This document shows, one piece after another, positions 18,622 through 27,950 of a DNA stretch of 64,000 bases. Made by a program: the position numbers and the translations under genes. Positions within the stretch are counted from its first letter, which is position 1; each line of letters begins with the position of its first letter. The notes under the pieces are model-generated. The model saw only the letters and a list, made by a program, of their open reading frames with translations. It was not told the DNA's origin and did no database searches. Source of the stretch: Blastococcus sp. TF02A-35 (GTDB lineage: Bacteria > Actinomycetota > Actinomycetes > Mycobacteriales > Geodermatophilaceae). The DNA lies in contig NZ_SPQP01000019.1 of the NCBI RefSeq assembly GCF_004571075.1, forward strand, positions 1 through 64,000, read 5' to 3'.

Positions 18622-19332
18622 GTGGGGAGCTCCGACAACAGCGGTACCGAGCACTCCGGTTTCGGGCAGAACCCGGAGGACACCGGCCCCGTCGCGCGGC
18701 GGCGCCGGGAGCTGCCGGCGGTGCCGCCGGCGCGGCCGCGGGCCCCGGGGTCCACCGGCGAGCAGCCGGTGCACCACCCGACGACCGAGATCGACCTCAG
18801 CCAGGGCTTCCCGCCGGTCAAGCACGAGACCACGGAGATCGACCTGTCCGGCGGGTGGCCGCAGCACCTCAAGGTGCCGCCGCGTCGCGCCGGGGCGGCC
18901 CCGGCCCGTGGCCGGGTGCTCGGGGTCGACGTCGGCACCGTGCGCGTGGGCCTCGCCCTGTCGGACCCGACCGGCACCCTGGCCAGCCCGCTGGAGACGC
19001 TGCGCCGGGCCAAGGACGGGTCCGATCTGGACCGTCTCGTCACGCTCGTCGCGGAACACGAGGTGACAGAGGTGGTGGTGGGAGAGCCGAGGCATCTGTC
19101 AGGTGCGTCGGGCGCCTCGGCCGTCGATGCGGGCAACTACGCTCAGGAACTGGCCGACCGCATAGCGGATGTGCCGGTCCACATGGTCGACGAAAGGCTC
19201 TCCACCGTGACCGCAGCCAGTCACCTCCGCGAGGGTGGCATCGACAGCCGCCGTCAGCGCCCGGTGATCGACCAGGCGGCCGCCGTGGTCATCCTGCAGC
19301 AGTACCTCGACAGCCGGCGGGCGCCCTCGTGA
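18622..19332 (+). CDS. ruvX: Holliday-junction resolvase-like RuvX/YqgF with a long N-terminal extension
   Basis: The C-terminal 140 residues are a typical YqgF nuclease fold: GVDVGTVRVGLALSDP with the first Asp, EVVVGEPRHLSG, MVDERLSTVTA and RQRPVIDQAAAVVILQ. The family acts in 16S rRNA 5' maturation and/or DNA processing. About 95 extra N-terminal residues are disordered (GTEHSGFGQNPEDTGP, RRRELPAVPPARPRAPG). They include a tandem motif, HPTTEIDLSQGFPP then HETTEIDLSGGWPQ. GTG at 18622 is preferred because AGGGAGG lies 8 bases upstream; GTG at 18613, overlapping the alaS stop, is possible. The stop overlaps the mltG start. Confidence 0.87.
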   Translation: MGSSDNSGTEHSGFGQNPEDTGPVARRRRELPAVPPARPRAPGSTGEQPVHHPTTEIDLSQGFPPVKHETTEIDLSGGWPQHLKVPPRRAGAAPARGRVLGVDVGTVRVGLALSDPTGTLASPLETLRRAKDGSDLDRLVTLVAEHEVTEVVVGEPRHLSGASGASAVDAGNYAQELADRIADVPVHMVDERLSTVTAASHLREGGIDSRRQRPVIDQAAAVVILQQYLDSRRAPS

Positions 19333-21104
19333 CCGCGCCCGGCGGGCCGCCGCGGCGGGGGAGGCACTCCTCCGACGACGGAACCGGTGGGTTGCCCGTG
19401 TCCTCCTGGACCGGCCCCGGCATCCCCACCGGTGGCGACTACCCGCCGGGCTCCCCTGCCCGCCCCCCGCGGCACACCGACCGGGGCGGCGTCCGCCCCG
19501 GCTCGGGCCTGATCGACCGCGGTGACGAGACCGGGCCGCTGGTCGAGCCGGACTGGTGGGCCTACGGCTCCACCGACCACCCGGACCACCCGAGCGGCGG
19601 CCGGGACGGGAACGGCGGCTTCGGCCGCTCCCACCCGTCCGGCCCGCTGCCCCCGATGCCGACCGGCGTCTGGGACCGGCTCAGCGGCCGGCCCGACGCC
19701 GGGGAGGACGACCCGACCGTGGCGACGCCGCGGTTCGGCGCCGTGCCCGGCGAGCCGGGTGAGCACGACGACGAGCCCACCGCCGCCACGCCGCGGGCGT
19801 GGGACGAGCACACCGGCGCCCTCGACGTGATCGGCGCCAACGTCGAGGAGGAGGCCCCGCGCCGGCGCGGACGCCGCCGGGCCGCCCGGCCCGCTCCCGC
19901 CGACGTCCCGGCCACCGAGGCGATGCCCGCGCAGCCGGCCGCCCGGCACGACGAGGAGCACCTCGCCGACGAGCACGAGCCGGTCGACGGTCCCGAGGGC
20001 CCGCTGACCGACGACGAGATCCCCGTCGCCCCGTACGACCCGCGCAGCGACCGGTCGCGCCGCCGACGTCGCCGCCGCCCCTTCGCCGTGCTCTTCGCCC
20101 TGCTGGTGCTCGGCGGCATCGTCGCCGGCATCGTGTTCGGCGGGCAGAAGCTCCTCGCGCTGCTCGACCCGACCTCCCGCGACTACGAGGGTGCGGGCAC
20201 CGGCGAGGTCGACATCCGCGTCAACCAGGGCGACACGCTCAGCGACATCGCCCAGACGCTCGACGACGCCGACGTCATCGCCTCCACCGGCCCCTTCGTC
20301 AGCGCCGCCAAGGACCACCCCGACGCCACGGGCATCCAGCCCGGCGTCTACACGCTGCGGCTGCAGATGAGCGGCGAGTCCGCCCTGGAGCTCCTGCTGG
20401 ACCCGGCCGCCCGCCAGGTCTCGCGGATCACCCTGCGCGAGGGGCTCAGCGTCACGCAGGTGCTGAACCGCCTCGCGGAGGACACCGGCACCCCGCTGGA
20501 GGAGCTCCAGCGCGCGGCGGCCGACCCGGTCGCCCTGGGGCTGCCGGCCTACGCCGACGGCAAGCTCGAGGGCTTCCTGTTCCCGGCGACCTACGACTTC
20601 GAGCCGGGCGACACCGCCGTCGACATGCTCGCCGCGATGGTGGCCCGGGCCGAGCAGGCCTTCGACGGCCTGAACGTGCCCGAGGCCGACCGGCTCGTCT
20701 GGATCACCAAGGCCAGCATCGTGCAGGCCGAGGCGGCCGGCGCCGAGGACATGGCCAAGGTCGCCCGGGTGCTGGAGAACCGGCTCTCCGACGGCATGCC
20801 GCTGCAGCTGGACACCACGGTGAACTACGCCAACGGCAAGGGCGGCATCACGACGACCGCGGCCGACCGGGCCAACCCCTCGCCGTACAACACCTACGTC
20901 CACACCGGCCTGCCGCCGGGCGCGATCAGCAACCCGGGCGAGGACGCCCTGCGCGCGGTGCTGTCGCCCGCCGAGGGCGACTGGCGGTTCTTCGTGGTGG
21001 TCAACCCCGACACCGGCGAGACCCGCTTCGCCCGGACCGGGGCCGAGCACCAGCAGAACGTGCTGCTCTTCCAGCAGTGGCTGCGGGAGAACCCCGAGGG
21101 ATGA
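19329..21104 (+). CDS. mltG: Endolytic murein transglycosylase MltG (YceG-like)
   Basis: A 591-residue protein that cleaves nascent peptidoglycan at the membrane. About 245 N-terminal residues are disordered and rich in Gly, Pro, Asp and Glu, presumably cytoplasmic. Then come a basic RSRRRRRRR-type stretch and a membrane helix (FAVLFALLVLGGIVAGIVF, about 250-270). A LysM-like part follows (VRVNQGDTLSDIAQTLDDAD region). The catalytic YceG domain has ASIVQAEAAG with the probable catalytic Glu (about 468), LQLDTTVNYA and YNTYVHTGLPPGAISNPG. The long tail is typical of actinobacterial MltG. GTG at 19329 overlaps the ruvX stop; the stop overlaps aroE. Confidence 0.92.
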   Translation: MTAPGGPPRRGRHSSDDGTGGLPVSSWTGPGIPTGGDYPPGSPARPPRHTDRGGVRPGSGLIDRGDETGPLVEPDWWAYGSTDHPDHPSGGRDGNGGFGRSHPSGPLPPMPTGVWDRLSGRPDAGEDDPTVATPRFGAVPGEPGEHDDEPTAATPRAWDEHTGALDVIGANVEEEAPRRRGRRRAARPAPADVPATEAMPAQPAARHDEEHLADEHEPVDGPEGPLTDDEIPVAPYDPRSDRSRRRRRRRPFAVLFALLVLGGIVAGIVFGGQKLLALLDPTSRDYEGAGTGEVDIRVNQGDTLSDIAQTLDDADVIASTGPFVSAAKDHPDATGIQPGVYTLRLQMSGESALELLLDPAARQVSRITLREGLSVTQVLNRLAEDTGTPLEELQRAAADPVALGLPAYADGKLEGFLFPATYDFEPGDTAVDMLAAMVARAEQAFDGLNVPEADRLVWITKASIVQAEAAGAEDMAKVARVLENRLSDGMPLQLDTTVNYANGKGGITTTAADRANPSPYNTYVHTGLPPGAISNPGEDALRAVLSPAEGDWRFFVVVNPDTGETRFARTGAEHQQNVLLFQQWLRENPEG

Positions 21105-21904
21105 GGGCCGCCGTCCTCGGCCGGCCGGTGTCCCACTCGCTCTCCCCGCTGCTGCACCGGGCCGCCTACGCCGCCCTCGGCCTGACCGACTGGACGTACG
21201 ACGCCCTCGACATCGGGGCCGAGGAGCTGGCCGACCTGCTGGCCGGCCTCGGCCCCGAGTGGCGCGGGTTCTCGGTGACCATGCCGAACAAGCAGGCGGC
21301 CGTGGAGGTCGCCGACGAGGTGGAGGCGCTGCCGGCGCTGCTGCGGGCGGCCAACACCCTCGTCCGCACCGGGACGGGCTGGCGCGCGGAGAACACCGAC
21401 GTCGCCGGCATCGGGATGGCCCTGCAGCTGGCCGGGGTGGGGTCCGCTCCGCGGGCCGCGCTGGTCGGTGCCGGTGGCACGGCCGCGGCCGCGGCGGTGG
21501 CGCTGGCATCGCTCGGCGCGCGCGAGGTCGACGTCGTGGTGCGCAACCCGGGCCGCGCCGGGGACGTCGTCCGGGTGCTCGAGGCGCTCGGGGTGACGCC
21601 GACCGTGGTCCCCCTGGACGGCGCGCGGGTGACCGCTCCGGTGGTGGTCAGCACCGTGCCCGTGGACGGGCAGCCCGCCGCCGCAGCGCTGGACTGGCAG
21701 GCCGGGCAGACCGTGCTCGACGTCCTCTACTCCCCGTGGCCCACCCCGCTCGCCGACCGCGTCACCGCCGCCGGTGGCACCGTGGTCAGCGGGCTCGAGG
21801 TGCTGTTCTGGCAGGCCACCGAGCAGGTGGAGCTGATGACGGGGGAGCAGGCGCCCATCGGCGCCATGCGTGCCGCGCTGGACGCGGCCCTCGCCGGGCG
21901 CTGA
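21101..21904 (+). CDS. aroE: Shikimate dehydrogenase
   Basis: A 267-residue NADPH-dependent enzyme reducing 3-dehydroshikimate to shikimate. VLGRPVSHSLSPLLHRAAY binds substrate. SVTMPNKQAA holds the catalytic Lys (about 66), and AENTDVAG the paired Asp (about 100). The dinucleotide loop is VGAGGTAAAAAVAL. ATG at 21101 overlaps the mltG stop. It begins the aro gene cluster. Confidence 0.93.
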   Translation: MRAAVLGRPVSHSLSPLLHRAAYAALGLTDWTYDALDIGAEELADLLAGLGPEWRGFSVTMPNKQAAVEVADEVEALPALLRAANTLVRTGTGWRAENTDVAGIGMALQLAGVGSAPRAALVGAGGTAAAAAVALASLGAREVDVVVRNPGRAGDVVRVLEALGVTPTVVPLDGARVTAPVVVSTVPVDGQPAAAALDWQAGQTVLDVLYSPWPTPLADRVTAAGGTVVSGLEVLFWQATEQVELMTGEQAPIGAMRAALDAALAGR

Positions 21905-21911
21905 CCCGGGC

Positions 21912-22577
21912 GTGGACGTCTCCCGCCCGGTGCTCGCCGCGGTGGCGGTGCTCCTCGGTGTGGCCACCGGCCCGTGGCTGTCCCGCACGGCCGCACGGCT
22001 GGCCACCCGCGGTGCACCGACGCGCACCTCGCCGGTCCGGGACGCGGTGGTCACCGCGCTCACCGCGGGGCTGCTGTGCGCCGCCGCGCTGCTCGGCGGG
22101 CCCCGTCCGGTCACGGCCGGCCTGCTCTGGGTGGCGGCGGCCGCCGTGGTCCTCGGGGCGGTGGACCTCGCCGCCCACCGGCTGCCGGACCGCGTCCTGC
22201 TGCCCGCGGCCGGGGTCTTCGCCGCGGCCCTGCTCGTCGACGCCGCCGTGCTCGGCACGTGGTGGGCGCTCGCCCGCGCCGTGCTCGCCGGCGCCGCCGC
22301 CTTCGTGGTCGGGGCCGGCGTCGCGGCGGTCTCGCCCGCCGCGCTCGGGTTCGGCGACGTCAAGCTCCTGGGCCTGCTCGGCCTGGTGCTCGGGTGGTTC
22401 GGCTGGGGCGTGCTCATGGCCGGCGTCCTGCTCGGCCTGATCGCCGGAGCGGGGGCCTCGGTGCTCCTCGTGGCGGCCGGCCGCGCGACCTGGCGCAGCA
22501 CCGTGCCCTTCGGTCCGCCGCTGCTGGCCGGAGCCGCCCTGGCCCTCGCGATCGGCGGCGTCCCGCCCGTGCCGTGA
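21912..22577 (+). CDS. A24 family prepilin peptidase-like membrane protease
   Basis: A 221-residue polytopic protein. The two catalytic Asp motifs of type IV prepilin peptidases are visible: [10 protein letters not shown] (about 84) and GFGDVKL (about 146-152), within six to seven membrane segments. The N-terminal methyltransferase domain with paired CxxC motifs found in PilD is absent, as in short archaeal or Tad-type versions. It sits between aroE and aroC, where actinobacteria often carry it. The substrate is unknown; no pilin genes are in the window. Start GTG at 21912. Confidence 0.85.
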   Translation: MDVSRPVLAAVAVLLGVATGPWLSRTAARLATRGAPTRTSPVRDAVVTALTAGLLCAAALLGGPRPVTAGLLWVAAAAVVLGAVDLAAHRLPDRVLLPAAGVFAAALLVDAAVLGTWWALARAVLAGAAAFVVGAGVAAVSPAALGFGDVKLLGLLGLVLGWFGWGVLMAGVLLGLIAGAGASVLLVAAGRATWRSTVPFGPPLLAGAALALAIGGVPPVP

Positions 22578-22598
22578 TGCCCCGGGTCCCTCGACTGG

Positions 22599-22604
22599 CA
22601 GAAT
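22599..22604 (+). promoter_or_regulatory. Putative leaderless promoter of aroC
   Basis: CAGAAT ends 7 bases before the ATG at 22612. It is a one-mismatch TANNNT element. It would give aroC its own leaderless transcript inside the cluster. Confidence 0.35.
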
Positions 22605-22611
22605 GCCCGGC

Positions 22612-23805
22612 ATGTTGCGCTGGCTGACCGCCGGTGAGTCGCACGGCCAGCAGCTCACCGCAATCCTCGAAGGACTCCCGGCCGGGGTCGAGGTGCAGAC
22701 CTCCGACCTCGACCTGCAGCTGGCCCGCCGCCGGCTGGGGCACGGGCGTGGTGCCCGCATGTCCTTCGAGCAGGACGTCGTCAGCCTGACCGGTGGTGTC
22801 CGGCACGGGCGCACCCAGGGCGGGCCGATCGCGGTGCAGGTCGGCAACACCGAGTGGCCGAAGTGGCAGACCGTCATGTCCGCCGACCCGGTGGACCCGG
22901 AGGTGCTCGCCGGCCAGGCCCGCAACGCCCCGCTCACCCGGCCGCGCCCCGGGCACGCCGACCTGGCCGGCATGCAGAAGTACGGCTTCGACGACGCCCG
23001 GCCGATCCTGGAGCGGGCCAGCGCGCGCGAGACCGCGGCCCGGGTCGCCCTCGGCGCCATCGCACAGCAGTTCCTCAGCCAGGCGCTGGGCGTCTCCGTC
23101 GTCAGCCACGTCGTCGGCATCGGCGCGGTGGTCGCCCCGGAGGGGACCCTGCCCGGCCCCGACGACAACCCCCGCCTGGACGAGGACCCGGTCCGCTGCG
23201 CCGACCCGGCCACCAGCGCGCTCATGACCGCCGAGATCGACGACGCCCGCAAGACCGGCGACACCCTCGGCGGGGTCATCGAGGTCGTCGTCCACGGCCT
23301 GCCGCCGGGCCTGGGCAGCCACGTCCACTGGGACCGGCGCCTCGACGCCCGCCTGGCCGCGGCGCTCATGGGGGTGCAGTCGGTCAAGGCGGTGGAGGTC
23401 GGCGACGGCCTGGAGACCGCCCGCCGGCGCGGCTCGGTCGCGCACGACGAGATCGTCGCCGTCGACTCCGCCGACGGGCAGCACCGCATCCAGCGGCTCA
23501 CCGACCGGGCCGGCGGCATCGAGGGCGGCATGACCAACGGCGAGGTCCTGCGCGTCCGCGCGGCGATGAAGCCGATCAGCACCGTGCCGCGGGCGCTGCA
23601 GACCGTCGACGTCGCCACCGGCGAGGCCGCGGTGGCCATCAACCAGCGCAGCGACGCCTGCGCGGTGCCCCGCGGCAGCGTCGTCATGGAGGCGATGGTC
23701 GCGCTGGTGCTGGCCGACGCCGCCCTGGAGAAGTTCGGCGGCGACTCGCTGGCCGAGACGCGGCGCAACGCCCAGGGCTACCTCGACGCGCTCCGCTACC
23801 GGTGA
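22612..23805 (+). CDS. aroC: Chorismate synthase
   Basis: A 397-residue FMN-dependent enzyme converting EPSP to chorismate. [13 protein letters not shown] matches the start of the mycobacterial enzyme, so ATG 22612 is chosen over ATG 22603. [30 protein letters not shown], split here as [15 protein letters not shown] and [15 protein letters not shown], is the signature. The C-terminal [20 protein letters not shown] and [10 protein letters not shown] complete it. The stop overlaps aroK. Confidence 0.96.
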   Translation: MLRWLTAGESHGQQLTAILEGLPAGVEVQTSDLDLQLARRRLGHGRGARMSFEQDVVSLTGGVRHGRTQGGPIAVQVGNTEWPKWQTVMSADPVDPEVLAGQARNAPLTRPRPGHADLAGMQKYGFDDARPILERASARETAARVALGAIAQQFLSQALGVSVVSHVVGIGAVVAPEGTLPGPDDNPRLDEDPVRCADPATSALMTAEIDDARKTGDTLGGVIEVVVHGLPPGLGSHVHWDRRLDARLAAALMGVQSVKAVEVGDGLETARRRGSVAHDEIVAVDSADGQHRIQRLTDRAGGIEGGMTNGEVLRVRAAMKPISTVPRALQTVDVATGEAAVAINQRSDACAVPRGSVVMEAMVALVLADAALEKFGGDSLAETRRNAQGYLDALRYR

Positions 23806-24335
23806 CCGGGCCGGCCCTGGTCCTCGTCGGTCCGCCCGCGTCGGGGAAGACGACGGTGGGCACGGAGGTCGCGGCAGCCCGGGGGCTGGCGTTTCGGGAC
23901 ACCGACCGCGACGTCGAGGCCGAGACCGGGACGACGGTCGCCGACCTGTTCGTCGAGCACGGGGAGCCGCACTTCCGGTCGCTGGAGGAGAGGGCCGTCG
24001 CCCGCGCCGTCGGTGAGCACACCGGCGTGCTGGCCCTCGGCGGGGGAGCGGTGACCAGCGCGGCCACCCGCGAGCTGCTCGTCGCCCACGGCCGGGCCGG
24101 GGGTGTCGTGGTGTGGCTGGACGTCGACGTCGCCTCCGCCGCCCGCCGGGTGGGCCTCTCCCGGGACCGGCCGCTCCTGGCGGTCAACCCCCGCGCCATG
24201 CTGCGCACCATGCTCGAACAGCGCGCCCCGCTCTACGCGGAGGTGGCGACCCACCGGGTGGCCACCGCGGGGCGCCCGCCGGAGGAGGTCGTCGCCGAGG
24301 TGCTCGCCGTCCTGACACCGGAGGTGGAGCGGTGA
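23802..24335 (+). CDS. aroK: Shikimate kinase
   Basis: A 177-residue P-loop kinase phosphorylating shikimate at O3. Walker [12 protein letters not shown] is at about 10-20. The shikimate-binding Asp/Arg ([23 protein letters not shown]), GGGAV (about 84) and the lid [10 protein letters not shown] with its Arg are all present. GTG overlaps the aroC stop; its own stop overlaps aroB. Confidence 0.94.
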   Translation: MTGPALVLVGPPASGKTTVGTEVAAARGLAFRDTDRDVEAETGTTVADLFVEHGEPHFRSLEERAVARAVGEHTGVLALGGGAVTSAATRELLVAHGRAGGVVVWLDVDVASAARRVGLSRDRPLLAVNPRAMLRTMLEQRAPLYAEVATHRVATAGRPPEEVVAEVLAVLTPEVER

Positions 24336-25393
24336 CCCGCCGCGTCACCGTCGCCGGGGAGAAGCCGTACGAGGTGGTCATCGGCCCCGGCGCGCAGACC
24401 GAGCTGTCCCTCGTGCTGGCCGGCACGCCGAAGGTGGCCGTCGTGCACGCGCCGCCGCTCGCCGCGGCGGCCGGTGCCGCGGTGGAGACGCTGCAGACCG
24501 CGGGCGTGGCCGCCGAGGCGGTCGTCGTCCCCGACGGGGAGGCCGCGAAGACCGCGCAGGTCGCCGCGGAGGTGTGGGAGGAGTTCGGGCGGCTCGGGCT
24601 GACCCGCTCCGACGCGGTCGTCGGCGTCGGCGGGGGAGCGGTCACCGACCTCGCCGGGTTCCTCGCCGCCACCTGGACCCGGGGCGTCCGGTTCGTCACC
24701 GTGCCCACGAGCGTCCTCGGCATGGTCGACGCGGCGGTGGGCGGCAAGACCGGCATCAACACCGCCGCGGGCAAGAACCTCGTGGGTGCCTTCCACCCGC
24801 CGGCCGCCGTCCTCGCCGACACCGACCTCCTGGCGGGCCTGCCGGAGGCGGAGTTCCGCTCCGGGCTGGCCGAGGTCGTCAAGTGCGGGTTCATCGCCGA
24901 CGCCCGCATCCTCGAGCTGCTCGACGCCGACCCGACCGGCCGCGCCGACACCGAGGAGCTGATCGAGCGGGCGGTGCGGGTCAAGGCCGACGCCGTCGGC
25001 GAGGACCTCTTCGACACCGGCGTGCGCGAGTTCCTCAACTACGGGCACACCCTGGGCCACGCCATCGAGCGGATCGAGGACTTCGGCTGGCGGCACGGCG
25101 AGGCGGTCGCGGTCGGGCTGGTCTTCGCCGCCGAGCTCGCCGGCCAGGCCGGGCTGCTGGCCCGAGCCGAGGTGGACCGCCACCGGGAGCTCGTGGCGGC
25201 CATGGGGCTGCCGACCCGCTACGACGGCGACTGGGACCGCCTGCAGGCCGTCATGCGGGTGGACAAGAAGGCCCGCGGCGCGTCGCTGCGCTTCGTCGTC
25301 CTCGACGGGCTGGGCAACCCCAGGATCCTGACCGACCCCGACCAGGCCTGGCTCGACGCGGCCTGGGCCGCCGTATCAGGAGTGAACTCATGA
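24332..25393 (+). CDS. aroB: 3-dehydroquinate synthase
   Basis: A 353-residue NAD- and metal-dependent enzyme closing the DAHP ring. [49 protein letters not shown] and [13 protein letters not shown] (metal-ligand His) are all present. The start overlaps aroK and the stop overlaps aroQ. Confidence 0.96.
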   Translation: MTRRVTVAGEKPYEVVIGPGAQTELSLVLAGTPKVAVVHAPPLAAAAGAAVETLQTAGVAAEAVVVPDGEAAKTAQVAAEVWEEFGRLGLTRSDAVVGVGGGAVTDLAGFLAATWTRGVRFVTVPTSVLGMVDAAVGGKTGINTAAGKNLVGAFHPPAAVLADTDLLAGLPEAEFRSGLAEVVKCGFIADARILELLDADPTGRADTEELIERAVRVKADAVGEDLFDTGVREFLNYGHTLGHAIERIEDFGWRHGEAVAVGLVFAAELAGQAGLLARAEVDRHRELVAAMGLPTRYDGDWDRLQAVMRVDKKARGASLRFVVLDGLGNPRILTDPDQAWLDAAWAAVSGVNS

Positions 25394-25824
25394 CCGTCCT
25401 CGTGCTCAACGGACCCAACCTCGGCCGCCTCGGCACGCGCGAGCCGGAGATCTACGGCTCCACGACCTACGCCCAGCTCGTCGAGCTCCTCGAGCGGGCC
25501 GGCGCGGAGCTGGAGATGGAGGTGCAGGTCCGGCAGACCGACGACGAGGCCGAGATGCTGCGCTGGGTGCACGCGGCCACCGACGCGGGGAGCCCGATCG
25601 TCCTCAACCCCGCGAGCTGGTCGCACACGTCGATCGCGCTGCACGACGCCCTGGCGGCGACGACCGCGCCGGTCGTCGAGGTGCACATCAGCAACATCCA
25701 CAAGCGCGAGCAGTTCCGGCACCACTCCTACGTCTCCGCGGTCGCCGACGGCGTGATCGCGGGGCTCGGCATCGAGGGGTACGTCCTGGCGCTGCAGTGG
25801 CTGTCCCTGCGGGGAGCGCGATGA
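25390..25824 (+). CDS. aroQ: 3-dehydroquinate dehydratase, type II
   Basis: A 144-residue type II dehydroquinase (dodecameric in the family). [17 protein letters not shown] carries the active-site Arg and Tyr, [16 protein letters not shown] the substrate loop, and [18 protein letters not shown] the catalytic His. The usual NPGA is NPAS here. ATG at 25390 overlaps aroB; the stop overlaps pepP. Confidence 0.95.
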   Translation: MTVLVLNGPNLGRLGTREPEIYGSTTYAQLVELLERAGAELEMEVQVRQTDDEAEMLRWVHAATDAGSPIVLNPASWSHTSIALHDALAATTAPVVEVHISNIHKREQFRHHSYVSAVADGVIAGLGIEGYVLALQWLSLRGAR

Positions 25825-26921
25825 GGACGGCGGCCCGCCGCGACGCGCTCCGCGCCACCGCCGCGGAGCGCGGCCTGGACGCCGTGCTGGTGACCAACCT
25901 GCTCAACGTGCGCTACCTGACCGGCTTCACCGGCTCGAACGGCGCCCTCCTGGTGCGCACCGACGGTGCCGACCTCTTCGGGACCGACGGCCGCTACACC
26001 ACGCAGGCCGGCACGCAGGTGCCCGACGTCGAGCTGCTCGTGGGCCGGGCCACGGTGCCGGCGCTGGCCCGCGAGGCCGTGCGGCGCGGCGCCCGCCGGC
26101 TCGGCTACGAGTCCCACGACCTGACCGTCGACGGCCTGCACGGGCTCGAGCGGGTGCTGGACGACGCCGCAGCCGGGGGCACGGTCCCGGAGCTGGCCTC
26201 GGTCCGTCGCGCCGTCGAGGCGCAGCGGGCGGTCAAGGACGACGACGAGGTCGAGTCGCTGCGCCGGGCGTGCGCGGTGGCCGACCAGGCGCTGGCCCAG
26301 CTCGCGGCGGAGGGCGCGCTGCGTCCCGGCCGGACCGAGCTGCAGGTGGGCCGGGAGCTCGACGCCCGCATGCTGGCCCTCGGTGCGGAGGCGCCGTCGT
26401 TCGAGACGATCGTCGCCACCGGCGCGAACTCCGCGATCCCGCACCACCGGCCGGACACGACGGTGCTGCGCGACGGCGACCTCCTCAAGCTGGACTTCGG
26501 CGCCACCGTCGACGGCTACCACTCCGACATGACCCGCACCTTCGTGCTGGGCCATGCGGCGGACTGGCAGCGCGAGGTCTACGAGCTGGTCGCGGCGTCG
26601 CAGGCCGCCGGCCGGGCGGCCCTGGCGGTCGGCGCGGACGTCGTCGCGGTGGACGCCGCGGCCCGTGACGTCATCGTCGCGGCGGGCCACGGCGAGCACT
26701 TCACGCACGGCCTCGGGCACGGCGTGGGGCTGGAGATCCACGAGGCGCCGGGCATCGGCCAGCTGGGCGCGGGTAGTCTGGCCGCCGGCATGGCCGTCAC
26801 CGTGGAGCCGGGGGTGTACCTCCCGGGGCACGGTGGTGTCCGGATCGAGGACACCCTGATCGTCACGGACGACGCGCCCGAGTTGTTGACCCTCACGAGC
26901 AAGGAACTGCTGGTTCTCTAG
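25821..26921 (+). CDS. Xaa-Pro aminopeptidase (M24 family)
   Basis: A 366-residue metallopeptidase with a creatinase-type N-domain ([19 protein letters not shown]) and a pita-bread catalytic domain. Metal ligands are visible: two Asp in [19 protein letters not shown], His in [14 protein letters not shown], and Glu in [21 protein letters not shown] at 25821 has GGGGAG close upstream and overlaps the aroQ stop. Immediately upstream of efp is its conserved place in bacteria. Confidence 0.93.
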   Translation: MRTAARRDALRATAAERGLDAVLVTNLLNVRYLTGFTGSNGALLVRTDGADLFGTDGRYTTQAGTQVPDVELLVGRATVPALAREAVRRGARRLGYESHDLTVDGLHGLERVLDDAAAGGTVPELASVRRAVEAQRAVKDDDEVESLRRACAVADQALAQLAAEGALRPGRTELQVGRELDARMLALGAEAPSFETIVATGANSAIPHHRPDTTVLRDGDLLKLDFGATVDGYHSDMTRTFVLGHAADWQREVYELVAASQAAGRAALAVGADVVAVDAAARDVIVAAGHGEHFTHGLGHGVGLEIHEAPGIGQLGAGSLAAGMAVTVEPGVYLPGHGGVRIEDTLIVTDDAPELLTLTSKELLVL

Positions 26922-27482
26922 ATGGCTACCACCAACGACCTCAAGAACGGCATGGTCCTCAACCTCGACGGCCAGCTCTGGTCCGTCACCGAGTTCCAGC
27001 ACGTCAAGCCGGGCAAGGGCGGCGCCTTCGTGCGCACCACGCTGAAGAACGTGCTCACCGGCAAGGTGGTCGACAAGACCTTCAACGCCGGCACCAAGGT
27101 CGAGACGGCCACCGTGGACAAGCGGTCGATGACCTACCTCTACAAGGAGGGCACCGACTTCGTCTTCATGGACGGCGACACCTTCGAGCAGATCTACGTG
27201 CCGGCCGAGACCGTCGGCGACGGCGCGAACTACCTGCTCGACAACACCGAGGTCGTCGTCGCCGTCCACGAGGGCACCGCGCTCTACGTCGAGCTGCCCG
27301 TGACCATGGAGCTCGTCGTCGAGCACACCGACCCGGGCCTGCAGGGCGACCGCTCCACCGGTGGCACCAAGCCCGCCACCCTGGAGACCGGCGCGCAGAT
27401 CCAGGTGCCGCTGTTCATCTCGACGGGCGAGAAGCTCAAGGTCGACACCCGGGACGGCCGTTACCTCGGCCGCGCCAACTGA
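26922..27482 (+). CDS. efp: Translation elongation factor P
   Basis: A 186-residue three-domain protein that rescues ribosomes at polyproline stretches. It starts [20 protein letters not shown]. The tip of domain [16 protein letters not shown], holds the Lys (KPGKGG) that reaches the peptidyl-transferase centre. The C-terminal OB fold ends [20 protein letters not shown]. The ATG abuts the pepP stop with no gap. Confidence 0.97.
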   Translation: MATTNDLKNGMVLNLDGQLWSVTEFQHVKPGKGGAFVRTTLKNVLTGKVVDKTFNAGTKVETATVDKRSMTYLYKEGTDFVFMDGDTFEQIYVPAETVGDGANYLLDNTEVVVAVHEGTALYVELPVTMELVVEHTDPGLQGDRSTGGTKPATLETGAQIQVPLFISTGEKLKVDTRDGRYLGRAN

Positions 27483-27509
27483 GCGCCGGGCGGGCGGGGT
27501 AGGGCCGGC

Positions 27510-27917
27510 ATGGCTGCACGCACCAAGGCCCGCAAGCGCGCCGTCGACGTCCTCTACGAGGCCGACGTCCGTGGCCGGGACCGGCTCGAGCTGCTGCGCG
27601 AGCGCGTCGCCGACGGCAACCCCCCGGTACCCGACCACGCCGTCCGGCTGGTCGAGGGCGTCGAGGCGCAGAGCGACCGCATCGACGAGCTGATCGAGAC
27701 CCACACGTCGGGCTGGTCGCTGGACCGGCTGCCGGACGTCGACCGCGCGATCCTGCGGATGGCGACCTACGAGCTGCTCTGGGTCGAGGACGTGCCCGAC
27801 GCCGTCGTCATCGACGAGGCGGTGGAGCTGGCGAAGGCGCTGTCCACCGACGAGTCGCCGAAGTACGTCAACGGCGTGCTGGGCGCGATCCTCGCGGCCG
27901 AGGTGCCCACCGCCTGA
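27510..27917 (+). CDS. nusB: Transcription antitermination factor NusB
   Basis: A 135-residue all-helical protein joining rRNA antitermination complexes. It shows ARKRAVDVLYEADVRG, WSLDRLPDVDRAILRMATYELLW and INEAVELAK-like IDEAVELAKALSTDESPKYVNGVLG, all family hallmarks. It ends the aro-efp cluster, followed by a strong hairpin. Confidence 0.96.
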   Translation: MAARTKARKRAVDVLYEADVRGRDRLELLRERVADGNPPVPDHAVRLVEGVEAQSDRIDELIETHTSGWSLDRLPDVDRAILRMATYELLWVEDVPDAVVIDEAVELAKALSTDESPKYVNGVLGAILAAEVPTA

Positions 27918-27942
27918 CCGCCCCTCCGCTCCGGAGGGGCGG
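27918..27942. terminator. Bidirectional terminator between nusB and the ABC permease gene
   Basis: CCGCCCCTCC and GGAGGGGCGG form a perfect 10-bp stem with a 5-base loop. It starts right after the nusB stop and lies 9 bases from the end of the convergent permease gene. Confidence 0.8.
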
Positions 27943-27950
27943 CCAGGCGC

